Below the pieces are notes generated by a model, which searched no databases, had not been told where the DNA came from, and was given only the letters and a program-made list of their open reading frames with translations. A program made the translations under genes and the position numbers. Shown here in pieces: positions 43,075 to 51,723 of a stretch of DNA of 64,000 bases. Position 1 is the first letter of the stretch; every line of letters starts with the position of its first letter. This stretch comes from Desulfomicrobium macestii. Its GTDB lineage: Bacteria; Desulfobacterota; Desulfovibrionia; Desulfovibrionales; Desulfomicrobiaceae. The stretch lies in assembly GCF_014873765.1 (NCBI RefSeq), contig NZ_JADBGG010000004.1, forward strand, positions 124,001 to 188,000, read 5' to 3'.

Positions 43075-44037
43075 TCACGATTCCGCCAGCAGATTGACGA
43101 TGAGCCGAATGAGCAGGTCCTTGTTCCTCGGGAGGCTTTCGGCCACGAGCAGGGCCAGGGCGGTCAGGGCCGTGTCGCCCATGCGCAGGGCCATTTCCTC
43201 CTGCTGCAGGTAGAGCAGGAACAGGAAGGAGCCGATGCGCTTGTTGCCGTCTGCGAAGGGGTGGTCTTTGATGACGAAATACAGGAGGTGGGCGGCCTTT
43301 TCCTCCCGGCTGGCGTACAAGGCCTCTCCGAACATGGTCTGCTCGATGTTGCCGAGGATGCCGGGCAGGGCACCGTCACGCTCCTGCCCGAAAAGCTGGG
43401 TGGCCTCACCCCTCGCGAACAGATCGGCCTTCAGCCCCGCGATGGCGGCCCTGGCCCTGTCGCACTCCAGAACGCCCCGGGCAGGGCTGCATCCCTCGGG
43501 CATGGGCACCCGGTCTTCATCGTATTGCAGGAGCAGCCGCCAGGTCTTGGCATATCGCGCGATCAGGGCGACCACGGCCTGGCCGGTGTCGTCCACCAGC
43601 GCGTTGGCCGCAAGGGTCCGCGACATGAGGTCGAGGGCGGCCTGCGCCTCTTCCAGCCCGCGTTCGCCAAGCCGCTGGCGGTTCAGGGAATACCCTTTGA
43701 GCAGATGGTCCTTGAGCACGGACGAGGCCCATTGCCGGAAGCGCACGCCTTGAGGGGATTTGACCCGGTATCCGACGGAAATGATGACATCAAGATTGTA
43801 ATGCTCGGTTTGGTATTTTTTTCCATCTGCCGCAGTTTGTGCAAAAAGTGCACATACTGCTTGTCTGTCCAGCTCTCCGTCCTGGAAAACGTTGCGGACA
43901 TGTCGGGTGATGACGGACCGTTCCCGGCCAAAAAGTTCCGCCATCTGGGCCTGGGTCAGCCACACGGTCTCTCCGTCCAGCGTGACCTGCACCGCCGTGG
44001 TCGCTTCAGGGTCTTCGTAAATGATGATTTCTGTCAT
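43075..44037 (-). CDS. RhuM-Fic fusion protein
   Basis: About 320 residues. The N-terminal part (GETVWLTQAQMAELFGRERS through YRVKSPQGVRFRQWASSVL) is the RhuM/KilA-N-like domain; the C-terminal part has the Fic AMP-transferase motif HPFADGNKRIG with His259, a complete HxFxDGNKRxG. Fic enzymes transfer AMP or other nucleotide phosphates to protein hydroxyls. RhuM-Fic proteins are frequent in accessory regions and behave like toxins or effectors, but the target is unknown. GGAG lies eight bases before the ATG at 44037; a start at 44064 is possible. No inhibitory antitoxin motif of the S/TxxxE(G/N) form is obvious in the neighbours. Confidence 0.85.
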   Translation of the reverse strand: MTEIIIYEDPEATTAVQVTLDGETVWLTQAQMAELFGRERSVITRHVRNVFQDGELDRQAVCALFAQTAADGKKYQTEHYNLDVIISVGYRVKSPQGVRFRQWASSVLKDHLLKGYSLNRQRLGERGLEEAQAALDLMSRTLAANALVDDTGQAVVALIARYAKTWRLLLQYDEDRVPMPEGCSPARGVLECDRARAAIAGLKADLFARGEATQLFGQERDGALPGILGNIEQTMFGEALYASREEKAAHLLYFVIKDHPFADGNKRIGSFLFLLYLQQEEMALRMGDTALTALALLVAESLPRNKDLLIRLIVNLLAES

Positions 44038-44425
44038 GGGCCAATCTCCGTGTAAGGTAGTCATGGGGTGACGTTCGAATTTTAGATCGCTGAATTGTTT
44101 TGAGAAGTTCCGCGTGCTGCCGTGGCGTGCTGCAAGTTTTCGGAGTCATGGCGTGGACCGGCTGGAATTTGGAATCCAATTCCTCGTGCTGAAGTGCCAG
44201 GCCCTCTGAAGTGTCATAATGGCTTGGTATCATGGCGTAACGTGATCCTCAATACAGCCTGGTAAGCAAGGTGGATACGTGCAGATCACTACCAGAGTAC
44301 AAACAGCGCTACGCTTTCTCCCACCTCCATCCCGCCATCTCCATTTCCCCCTGGCGGGGATGGACGCGCGGCGCGGCCACATGTAGGACTATTTAATGAA
44401 ATCACAGATCATTTCAGGGGGAAAC
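44038..44425. other. 388-base gap with hairpin upstream of the phosphofructokinase
   Basis: No gene is supported here. Two structures are visible: a near-palindrome GGAATTTGGAATCCAATTCC at 44164-44183, and a stem CATCCCGCCA (44328-44337) with TGGCGGGGATG (44352-44362, one bulged G) about 65 bases before the phosphofructokinase start. The latter could be a leader hairpin. Promoter hexamers are not convincing. Confidence 0.4.
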
Positions 44426-45529
44426 ATGGCTTTGAAACGTGTGGGAATTCTGACCGGCGGGGGAGACTGCTCCGGGCTCAACGCCGTGATCCGGGCCGTG
44501 ACCCGGACAGCCATCATCCAGTACGGGGCCGAGGTGGTGGGCCTGGAGGACGGCTTCGACGGTCTTGTCTTCAATCGGACCATGCCACTGACCACCAGAA
44601 GCACCAAGGACATCCTGACCCTGGGCGGAACGATCCTCGGGACCACCAACAAGGGCAACCCCTTCGCCTACCGCGAGTTCGACGACAGGGGTGAGATCGT
44701 GGTCCGTGACCTCTCGGCCCAGGCCATGGCGACCTTCCGCTCCCTGGAGTTGGACTGTCTCTTCGTGGTCGGCGGCGAGGGTACCCTGGAGCTGGGATAC
44801 AAGTTCCAGCAGATGGGCATGCCCGTGGTCGGCATACCGAAGACCATAGACAACGACCTTTTCGGCACGGACTACACCTTCGGCTTCCAGACCGCCGTGC
44901 AGGTGGCCTGCGACGCCATGGACCGGCTGCACACCACGGGCCGCAGCCACGACCGGGTCATGATCCTTGAAGTCATGGGCCGCAATGCAGGATGGATTGC
45001 CCTGGAGGCGGGCCTTGCCGGGGGAGCGCACATCATCCTCATTCCGGAGATTCCCTACAACCTGGACAATGTCGTGACCAAGATCCGGCATCGCATTCGC
45101 GGCAAGAGCCCGTTCAGCATCATCATGGTGGCCGAGGGCGCCAGGGAGGAGGGCGGCGAACGCATCACCCAGGGCACGGCCGGGACCAGACTGCAGGGCG
45201 TGGAGCAGCTGGGCGGCATCGGATTCCATCTGGCCAACCAGATTCGCGAACGCATTCCGCTGGAAGTACGCACCACGGTGCTGGGCCATATCCAGCGCGG
45301 CGGCTCTCCCACGGCCTTCGACCGGGTGCTGGGCACTCGGCTGGGCGCGGCGGCGGTGGACGCGGCCGCGCGCGGGGATTTCGGCACCATGGTGGCCCTC
45401 AAAACCCCGGACATCGTGCTGGTGCCCCTCTCGGAACTGGCCGGATTGTGCCGCACCGTGCCCGTGGACCATCAGCTCCTCCGCGCGGCCGAGGCCACGG
45501 GCGTAAACCTGGGGCGCGGGGCCATGTAG
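44426..45529 (+). CDS. pfkA: 6-phosphofructokinase
   Basis: About 367 residues of the PfkA superfamily: VGILTGGGDCSGLNAVIRAV, GTDYTFGFQTAVQVACDAMD, VMILEVMGRNAGWIALEAGL, and IQRGGSPTAFDR. It phosphorylates fructose 6-phosphate in glycolysis. The phosphoryl-donor positions are mixed: glycine at the position of E. coli Gly104 (GGEGT, G119), but lysine at the position of Gly124 (PKTIDND, K139), and Glu118 for the usual Asp103. Glycine at 104 favours ATP; lysine at 124 is common in PPi-using and group III enzymes. The ATG at 44426 has GGGGGA just ahead, better than the ATG at 44396. Confidence 0.9.
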   Translation: MALKRVGILTGGGDCSGLNAVIRAVTRTAIIQYGAEVVGLEDGFDGLVFNRTMPLTTRSTKDILTLGGTILGTTNKGNPFAYREFDDRGEIVVRDLSAQAMATFRSLELDCLFVVGGEGTLELGYKFQQMGMPVVGIPKTIDNDLFGTDYTFGFQTAVQVACDAMDRLHTTGRSHDRVMILEVMGRNAGWIALEAGLAGGAHIILIPEIPYNLDNVVTKIRHRIRGKSPFSIIMVAEGAREEGGERITQGTAGTRLQGVEQLGGIGFHLANQIRERIPLEVRTTVLGHIQRGGSPTAFDRVLGTRLGAAAVDAAARGDFGTMVALKTPDIVLVPLSELAGLCRTVPVDHQLLRAAEATGVNLGRGAM

Positions 45530-45556
45530 CGGGCCATCGCCGACAAGGAGGACATC

Positions 45557-45928
45557 ATGACCGGCAAGACAGACCCCCGTGTCCTTTTCGCTGCGGAACG
45601 TACCCTCTTCGCCTGGAACCGGACAGGCATCTCCCTCATGGCCTTCGGCTTCGTGGTCGAGCGCTTCGGCCTCTACATGCAACTCCTCGGCGTGCAGGGC
45701 GTGCTCGGGGCCCAGCGTCACCTGTCCTTCGTCGGCGGCATCGGGTTCATTCTCCTGGGCGCCTTCATCGAGATCTATTCGGTGCTGCAGCACAGGCACT
45801 TCCTGGACACGCTGCACGAGATGGACATCCCCGCTGGCTACAACACCAAGGCCGCCATGGCCATCAACGCCGTGGTGGGGTTCATGGGTGTCATGCTGTG
45901 TCTGTATCTCGTGCTCGGTGTGCTCTGA
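45557..45928 (+). CDS. DUF202/YidH-family membrane protein
   Basis: A 123-residue protein with the DUF202 signature RTLFAWNRTGISLMAFGFVV and three membrane helices (about 23-45, 56-75, 100-120). YidH/YidG-type proteins are small inner-membrane proteins of unknown function. AAGGAGG-like sequence (CAAGGAGGAC) precedes the ATG. It lies 27 bases behind the phosphofructokinase and is probably co-transcribed. Nine bases separate it from the convergent Fe-S gene, with no terminator visible. Confidence 0.85.
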   Translation: MTGKTDPRVLFAAERTLFAWNRTGISLMAFGFVVERFGLYMQLLGVQGVLGAQRHLSFVGGIGFILLGAFIEIYSVLQHRHFLDTLHEMDIPAGYNTKAAMAINAVVGFMGVMLCLYLVLGVL

Positions 45929-45937
45929 AGTGGTCTC

Positions 45938-47221
45938 CTAAACCGGGAATTTGCGCACCAGGTATTCCATGAACCGCGATTTGACCTGATCCGTGGCCAT
46001 GATCTGCTTCACGGGCGGCAGTTTCAGGATGACGCCCAGCACGGCGGCCAGGGCGCGGTGGTTCCAGAGTACGCGATTGTCGAAGAAGAGGTGCTGGAGC
46101 TTGCCGCGCTCCAGGGCCATGACCACGGTGCGGTGCACGGAATTGAGTGGGGTGATGACCCGCTTCTCCCTGGATTTGAGCAGCAGGGCATTTTCCGGAC
46201 AGGCGCGTACGCAGACGCCGCAGCCCAGACAGATGTTTTCGTCCACGCGGGCTTTTTTGCGTTTCGGCTGCTTCGGGTCGTTGGCCGAGACGATGCTCAT
46301 GGCTTCGACCGGACAGGCGGCCGCGCACTTGCCGCAGCCGTTGCAGGCGCTCTCGTCCACAACGGGCAGGAAGTTGGTGGTATGCACGGGGTGGAGGTTG
46401 CCGAACTTGCGGGCCGCGATCATGGCCTCGCAGCAGCACCCGCAGCAGTTGCAGATGAAGTTGACCCGCTCGCGCACGTTCTCCCCGAACTGAACCAGCC
46501 CGTGCTCCTGGGCCTGGTCCAGGAGGTCCAGGCACTCGGCAGTGTCCACGGGCCGGGCGTGGCCGTGACGGGCCAGGGCGGCGGCCGAGGTGTTGAAGGT
46601 CATGCAGATGTCCTTGGGGGCTTCGCAGTCGCGGCCTACATGCTCCATCTTGTGCCTGCAGTAGCAGGTGCTGATGGCCCGGTGGCTGGCCGTGCGGATG
46701 ACCTCGCTGGCCCGCTCGTAATCCAGCACGTGCACGGCGTTCTCGCGTGAGAGCATGGGTTCCTGCACGAAGACGCGGCCAAGCTGGGTCTCGCCGTCCA
46801 CGAACAGGGCCTTGATGAAGTCTTCCTCCACGTTCAGGTACTGGTAGAAGAGTTCGCCCAGGGCCTTCTGGTCGATGTCGCCGCGCGTGCGCATCATGGA
46901 AAATTCGAAGAATCCGGCCATGGGCGGCGGCAGGACATAGGTCGTCTGCCCGTCCTCTCCTTCGATGTCCACGAGCATGGCCCGTCCGGCCAGGTCATCC
47001 AGAATGTTCCGGGTCCGGGCCAGATCCATTTTCCAGATTTCGGCGGCCTTTTCCGCCATGAAGGGCTTGATGGGCAGCACGGCGATGAGTTCGGCTTCAC
47101 GCTCAGAGAAAAGTATCTTCAGGATCCTGTACAGGGACTCGGAGGGTGGAGCGCCCTGGGGGCAGCGGTTCAGCCGGTCGGTCAGTTCGGAATAGCCTGA
47201 GCGGTGCGAATGATGAGACAT
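45938..47221 (-). CDS. winged-helix Fe-S protein with two 4Fe-4S clusters
   Basis: A 427-residue protein. Residues 1-110 look like a winged-helix-type domain (SLYRILKILFSEREAELIAV, IWKMDLARTRNILDDLAGRA). A central region has scattered cysteines (ISTCYCRHKMEH, DICMTF) and a cysteine-dense stretch FICNCCGCCCEAM. Two ferredoxin motifs follow: CNGCGKCAAACP and CLGCGVCVRACP. The C-terminus is uncharacterised. Proteins of this type are frequent in anaerobic Desulfobacterota but lack a firmly assigned function; electron transfer coupled to sensing is plausible. GGAGGAG precedes the ATG. Confidence 0.8.
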   Translation of the reverse strand: MSHHSHRSGYSELTDRLNRCPQGAPPSESLYRILKILFSEREAELIAVLPIKPFMAEKAAEIWKMDLARTRNILDDLAGRAMLVDIEGEDGQTTYVLPPPMAGFFEFSMMRTRGDIDQKALGELFYQYLNVEEDFIKALFVDGETQLGRVFVQEPMLSRENAVHVLDYERASEVIRTASHRAISTCYCRHKMEHVGRDCEAPKDICMTFNTSAAALARHGHARPVDTAECLDLLDQAQEHGLVQFGENVRERVNFICNCCGCCCEAMIAARKFGNLHPVHTTNFLPVVDESACNGCGKCAAACPVEAMSIVSANDPKQPKRKKARVDENICLGCGVCVRACPENALLLKSREKRVITPLNSVHRTVVMALERGKLQHLFFDNRVLWNHRALAAVLGVILKLPPVKQIMATDQVKSRFMEYLVRKFPV

Positions 47222-47361
47222 TTCTCCTCCTTCTCTTTTTTGGGAGGATCATAGGCCTGTCCTGGACGTGAATAAAGGAAAAATGTGGCGATTGTGGCCT
47301 TTAAATGCCAAGGCCGCCTGGAAAACGAGCGTCAGCGGATTTTTGCATCAGGTCCCGTCTC

Positions 47362-47390
47362 TTGTGACTTTGCCGCTTGTGTCATACAAT
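47362..47390 (+). promoter_or_regulatory. sigma-70 promoter placing the start at the ATG
   Basis: TTGTGA (47362-47367), a 17-base spacer, and TACAAT (47385-47390). Transcription would begin about seven bases further, at 47397-47398, which is the A of the ATG of the next gene. No ribosome site exists in between, so the transcript may be leaderless. Confidence 0.5.
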
Positions 47391-47397
47391 TTGCGTT

Positions 47398-48252
47398 ATG
47401 TTTTCCAATTCATTTAAAATAATACTCTTTTTTCTCTGTATGTGCATGCCCTTCGAGGCCGGAGCGACAACTCGCGATGAAGTGATCTGGATGCACGCCG
47501 ATTTTCCGCCCCTGCGCATCATCGACGGCCCGTACGCGGGGCAGGGGATTTCGGACATGATCCACGAACTGATGGGCCGGGAACTACCCGATCTCAGGCA
47601 CTCCGTAATCACCGCCAACCTGAGCCGAACCCTGAACTGGATGGAGAGTGGGCGAAACGTTCTGGCTGTGGGAATCATTCCAAATCCGCAGCGCGATCGG
47701 GTCATGCAATATTCCGTTCCCTGCGTGCTGGTGCCGCCGGTCTGCCTTGTGGTCAGAGCCGGGGAACAGGAAGCCCTGGGCCTTGGAGGGCACGTCAGCC
47801 TGCGCGATTTCATTGCCCGCAAGCGCCTGGGCGTGGCGGCGGCCAGGTCTTACGGTCCGGAGCTTGATTCCGTCCTGCTTTCGTCGCCCGATCTGTCTCG
47901 CGTAGTCGTCACCAAGGGCTCGAATCTTTTTGAAAGCTTGCTTGAGATGCTTCTTCTCGGGCGGGTGGACGGGGTGCTCGCCTACCCTTTCGAGGCGGTG
48001 TACGGCGCACGGATGAAGGGCAAGGAGGATATGATCTCCATAGCCCCGCTGCGAGAGAGCATGGTCCCCGTGCAGGGGCGCATAGCTGCTCCCCGCACAG
48101 CTTGGGGCACGGCCATGATCGGGCGAGTCAATGAGATCCTGCTCCGGCATCGGGGTTCGAATGGATACAGACAGGCCTTTGAGCGCTGGCTGGCGCCCGG
48201 GATCATCGAGGATTATAGAATCATGTATGACGATTTCTTGATGTCGCGCTGA
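47398..48252 (+). CDS. periplasmic solute-binding-like protein (TIGR02285-like)
   Basis: About 284 residues with a signal peptide (KIILFFLCMCMPFEAGA). The mature part begins VIWMHADFPPLRIIDGPYAG and follows the bacterial extracellular solute-binding family 3 pattern; the wording of the start resembles the TIGR02285 family of conserved periplasmic proteins. No transporter permease is nearby, so it may be a sensor or orphan receptor. A GTG at 47377 would give a longer form but removes the signal peptide from the N-terminus, so the ATG at 47398 is preferred despite lacking a ribosome site. Confidence 0.75.
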   Translation: MFSNSFKIILFFLCMCMPFEAGATTRDEVIWMHADFPPLRIIDGPYAGQGISDMIHELMGRELPDLRHSVITANLSRTLNWMESGRNVLAVGIIPNPQRDRVMQYSVPCVLVPPVCLVVRAGEQEALGLGGHVSLRDFIARKRLGVAAARSYGPELDSVLLSSPDLSRVVVTKGSNLFESLLEMLLLGRVDGVLAYPFEAVYGARMKGKEDMISIAPLRESMVPVQGRIAAPRTAWGTAMIGRVNEILLRHRGSNGYRQAFERWLAPGIIEDYRIMYDDFLMSR

Positions 48253-48274
48253 GCGTGAGCGCCTTTCGGGTTTT

Positions 48275-49240
48275 CTAGTACCAGTACCCCCACCAGCCGC
48301 CCCGGGGGTGTTGGCGAACTCGGATATGCGGAAATTCGGGTGGTTCGAAGGCATAGCCGTCGGACCAGGGGGCGTGACGACCGCGTTGCAGGTCCAGGAG
48401 ACGCTGGACGCGTTCCCGCGTGGTCGGGTGGGTGCGCAGCCATGACGGTTCGGGCAGGCCTTGTCCGGGAAAGAATATGCGGCGCAGAAAGCCGTTTTCG
48501 ATTTTTTCCAGCTTGACCAGGGCGGAGGCCATGCCTTGCGGGTCGTCAGTCAGCTGGGCCGCTGTCAGATCCGCATCGAATTCGCGGGTGCGGGAGAGTC
48601 CGAGCTGGGCGAGCAGGTTCACTTGCGGGGCCAGCGCCAGCAGAATGAGCGGCCACCAGTGCACTTCTCCGCCGGCCAGGGCCTGGGGCAGGGACAGAAC
48701 GATGAGGACGAGGCCCACGAAGCTCATGGCCGAGGTGAGACGCGAAATGACGTCGGCCAGGCTCATGACGAACAGGTCGCCATGGGCGATGTGCGCGGTC
48801 TCGTGAGCCAGGACGGCCACGAGTTCGCGCGGCGAGAGGGTGCGCAGCAGGCCGTCGGTCACGGCGACGGCCGAGGCGTCCCGGCGGCCCACGGCGAAGG
48901 CGTTGACCATGGGGCTCGGCACCCACCACAGGCTTGGCGCGGCCGGCAGTCCGGCCCGGGCGGCCAGGGCGGCCAGGGCCTGGTGGTATTCGGGGGCCTG
49001 GGCCGGAGAAACGGGCCTGGCTCCGTACATCTTGAGCACCCAGCGGGCCGAGAGCTGCGGCGAGAAGAGCAGCAGGAAGGCGCCCCAGACAAGAAGGAAC
49101 CACAGCCCGTCGGGCCCCCAGAGCATCCAGCCGACAAAACCTGCGTAGCCCGTCATGAGGCCAAGCAGAAGCAGGGTCTGCAGGCGGTTCAGGCCGCGGT
49201 GGGAAGAGAAGCGTATAGGGTCGATGGCTGTCTGGTGCAT
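48275..49240 (-). CDS. M48 family zinc metalloprotease (HtpX-like)
   Basis: About 321 residues with two N-terminal membrane helices (LLLLGLMTGYAGFVGWMLW, LWFLLVWGAFLLLF), the zinc motif HETAH in AVLAHETAHIAHGDL, two further hydrophobic segments, and the third zinc ligand in SRTREFDADLTAAQL. This is the HtpX/Ste24-like membrane protease group that degrades misfolded membrane proteins. A C-terminal Trp/Gly/Tyr-rich tail (PRGGWWGYWY) is unusual. GGAG six bases before the ATG at 49240 supports that start over 49267. Confidence 0.9.
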   Translation of the reverse strand: MHQTAIDPIRFSSHRGLNRLQTLLLLGLMTGYAGFVGWMLWGPDGLWFLLVWGAFLLLFSPQLSARWVLKMYGARPVSPAQAPEYHQALAALAARAGLPAAPSLWWVPSPMVNAFAVGRRDASAVAVTDGLLRTLSPRELVAVLAHETAHIAHGDLFVMSLADVISRLTSAMSFVGLVLIVLSLPQALAGGEVHWWPLILLALAPQVNLLAQLGLSRTREFDADLTAAQLTDDPQGMASALVKLEKIENGFLRRIFFPGQGLPEPSWLRTHPTTRERVQRLLDLQRGRHAPWSDGYAFEPPEFPHIRVRQHPRGGWWGYWY

Positions 49241-49364
49241 GTCCGGCTCCGGTGACTTTGGTTGCATGGCGAAAAATGCCGACCGCCCTCAAATAAGCAC
49301 GATCCTCCGCCGGGCAACACGCGGCGGCCCTGGACGCGCCGGGGTCGGTACGCATTGGTCCGGA

Positions 49365-50351
49365 TCATGCGACCTGGATCACGACCTTACCCACGGCCCG
49401 TCCGCTGTCCAGGAAATCATGGGCCTTTGCGATGTCCTCCAGGGAAAAAGTCCTGTCCAGATGCGGCCTGAGCTTGCCGCCGTGTGCAAGGGCGGCGGCC
49501 TGAGCCATGATCTCGCCGTGGCGTTCGCGGCCCTGGCCGGTGATGAGTGGCAGGAGCATGAAGACCACCGACAGAGTCAGGGCCTTGGCGTGCAGGGGGG
49601 ACAGGTCGTGGGTAGAGCGGGTGTTGGTGGAGACGACCACCCCGCCCGGCCCGGCCGCCAGGAACGACGCGTCGAGGTTGGTTCCGCCCACGGTGTCGAA
49701 GACGACGTCGAAGCCGCGCCTGCCGGTAAGTCTTGCGACATACTCCTCGGGCTTCTCCTCGCGGTAGTTGATGATCTCGTCCGCGCCCAGGGACCGGGCC
49801 AGCTCGCCCTTAGTCGCCGAGGACACGGTCGCGGCCACGCGCGCTCCGCAGGATTTGGCCAGCTGCACGGCCACATGTCCCACCCCGCCCGTGCCTGCAT
49901 GGATCAGTACGAACTGTCCGGCTTTGATCCGGGCCCGGTCGAAGAGCGCGTCCCAGGCCGTGATGGTCACCAGCGGCAGCGCCGCCGCCTGCGTCATGGT
50001 CAGGTTCGCCGGTTTGAGGGCCATCAGCCTCGCGTCGGCCAGCATGTATTCAGCCAGGGCGCCGGGCATGTCCGCAAGGCCTCCCGCGCAGCCGAAGACC
50101 TCATCGCCGGGCCTAAAGCCGCTCACGCCTTCGCCCACGGCCTCGACCGTCCCGGCCACGTCCATGCCCAGAATGGCGGGCAGCGCCGGGGCGAAGACCG
50201 GTTTCATCTTCCGGATCTTGATATCGATGGGATTCACGCTGGTCGCGGCCACGCGCACCAGCACATGACCGGGTTTGACTGCGGGAACGTCGGTATCCGC
50301 CAGTCGAAAATCGGGCGTATCCCCGTATGTTTGCAAGAGTTGCGCTTTCAT
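49365..50351 (-). CDS. NADPH-dependent quinone-oxidoreductase-like enzyme
   Basis: About 328 residues of the zinc-free medium-chain dehydrogenase family (quinone oxidoreductase type). N-terminal GroES-like domain (VKPGHVLVRVAATSVNPIDI, ILGMDVAGTVEAVGEGV) and Rossmann domain with FVLIHAGTGGVGHVAVQLAK. No structural-zinc cysteine cluster. It would reduce quinones or alpha,beta-unsaturated carbonyls with NADPH; substrate unknown. GGAGG lies just before the ATG at 50351. Minus strand, separate from both neighbours. Confidence 0.9.
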   Translation of the reverse strand: MKAQLLQTYGDTPDFRLADTDVPAVKPGHVLVRVAATSVNPIDIKIRKMKPVFAPALPAILGMDVAGTVEAVGEGVSGFRPGDEVFGCAGGLADMPGALAEYMLADARLMALKPANLTMTQAAALPLVTITAWDALFDRARIKAGQFVLIHAGTGGVGHVAVQLAKSCGARVAATVSSATKGELARSLGADEIINYREEKPEEYVARLTGRRGFDVVFDTVGGTNLDASFLAAGPGGVVVSTNTRSTHDLSPLHAKALTLSVVFMLLPLITGQGRERHGEIMAQAAALAHGGKLRPHLDRTFSLEDIAKAHDFLDSGRAVGKVVIQVA

Positions 50352-50511
50352 GTTTTCCTCCATGGAACGTGTTGAGGAGACACTACCTCCAAGAGCGGGT
50401 TTGATGAACTGAAATTTTTGTTTTCACGGGAATCCGCATTTTTGATGCGTCATGAAATTGTGCTTCAGGCGGACCACACCGGAATTGTTTGTTTCCGGTG
50501 GACGCTCGCGG

Positions 50512-50685
50512 TCAGTGCAGCCGGGCCAGCAGAAATCCGAGCCCCAGGGCCAGGGCGATCCAGATCAATGTCTTGCATGCCGAAGTCGCGCTGCCCGCGA
50601 AGCATTGCGCTTCGGGTCGGGTCAGGATGCTGTCTTCGGGGATCAGGAAATAGCGCAGAATGCCTGCCAGTCGAGTCATGTCCAT
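50512..50685 (-). CDS. small single-pass membrane protein (57 aa)
   Basis: A 57-residue ORF whose reality is supported by a textbook ribosome site, AAGGAGG five bases before the ATG. The protein starts MDMTRLAGILRYFLIPEDSI and ends in one membrane helix (LIWIALALGLGFLLARL). I recognise no family. It is divergent from the LysR gene at 50788, which may control it. Confidence 0.6.
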   Translation of the reverse strand: MDMTRLAGILRYFLIPEDSILTRPEAQCFAGSATSACKTLIWIALALGLGFLLARLH

Positions 50686-50787
50686 GAGGTCCTCCTTGGT
50701 TGATGCGTGCTGAGGTACCACCGGACATTGTTTTCAATCCAATGTGATTATGTGATGATGCCGTTCTGATTTCGTTATGGAGAAAAC

Positions 50788-51678
50788 ATGGATTTGCACC
50801 ATCTGCGGACTTTTGTGGCCGTGGCTGAAGAGAATAATCTGACCCGCGCGGCCGAGCGCCTTTTTGTCAGTCAGCCGGCGGTCAGCAGCCACATCAAGGC
50901 GCTGGAGGGGGAGCTTGGCGTTGTTCTCTTTCATCGCACGCCCAAAGGCATGATCCTGTCCCGGGAAGGCGAGAAACTTCTGGGCCGCGTCCGGCGCATC
51001 CTCGATGATGCCGAGTCGCTGCTCGGCGCGGCCAGGAACATGAGCGGCGATTTGAACGGCCAGATTACCCTCGGTATCAACACGGACTCGGTCTTCATTC
51101 GGCTGGTCGAGATTTCGGCGCTGATGCGTAGGGATTATCCGGGCATCACCATGTCCCTGGTCAATTCCAATTCCTGGGAGATCGTGCGCGATGTGCGTCG
51201 GGGTGTGCTGGATGCGGGATTCGCGTATGGCGAGATTTCGGAAGAGGGCCTGCTGGCGACGGTCTTGGCCCGGGTTCCCTTTCGCGTCGTGGGTCCGGCC
51301 GCATGGGCCGCGCGGCTGGAGAGCGCCGGATGGCCGGAGATCGCGGCCATGCCCTGGGTCTGGATGGCCCATAATTGTCCTTTCCTGGACATCCTGGACC
51401 GAAAATTCTCCGAGTTTGGGCAGCACCCGCAGAAACGCATCGAGGCCGATCACGAGAGCATTCTGCGCGCCCTGGTCCTTGCCGGAGAAGGCGTGACCCT
51501 CATGCGCGAGGACGAGGCGCTTGTCGGCCGGGAGCGCGGGCAGTTCGCCGTCTGGCCAGGAGAACGGCTGGGCCTGCCATTGTCCTTTGTGTGCCGGGAA
51601 GCCAGGAAGGTCGAGCCTGTTTTGGGGGCCGTGCGGGATGTTGTGGCGTCGGTTTGGGAATGCGCCAGTTGTCCCTAA
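50788..51678 (+). CDS. LysR-family transcriptional regulator
   Basis: A 296-residue LysR regulator: HTH at residues 1-60 (MDLHHLRTFVAVAEENNLTR, AAERLFVSQPAVSSHIKALE) and a periplasmic-binding-type effector domain (GQITLGINTDSVFIRLVEIS). LysR proteins often control the divergent neighbour, here the 57-residue membrane protein and perhaps the quinone oxidoreductase behind it. The effector is unknown. A run of ten C residues (51703-51712) follows its stop. Confidence 0.92.
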   Translation: MDLHHLRTFVAVAEENNLTRAAERLFVSQPAVSSHIKALEGELGVVLFHRTPKGMILSREGEKLLGRVRRILDDAESLLGAARNMSGDLNGQITLGINTDSVFIRLVEISALMRRDYPGITMSLVNSNSWEIVRDVRRGVLDAGFAYGEISEEGLLATVLARVPFRVVGPAAWAARLESAGWPEIAAMPWVWMAHNCPFLDILDRKFSEFGQHPQKRIEADHESILRALVLAGEGVTLMREDEALVGRERGQFAVWPGERLGLPLSFVCREARKVEPVLGAVRDVVASVWECASCP

Positions 51679-51723
51679 GGCCTGTCCAAGGGGGAATACC
51701 GGCCCCCCCCCCTTCGTCGCAGC

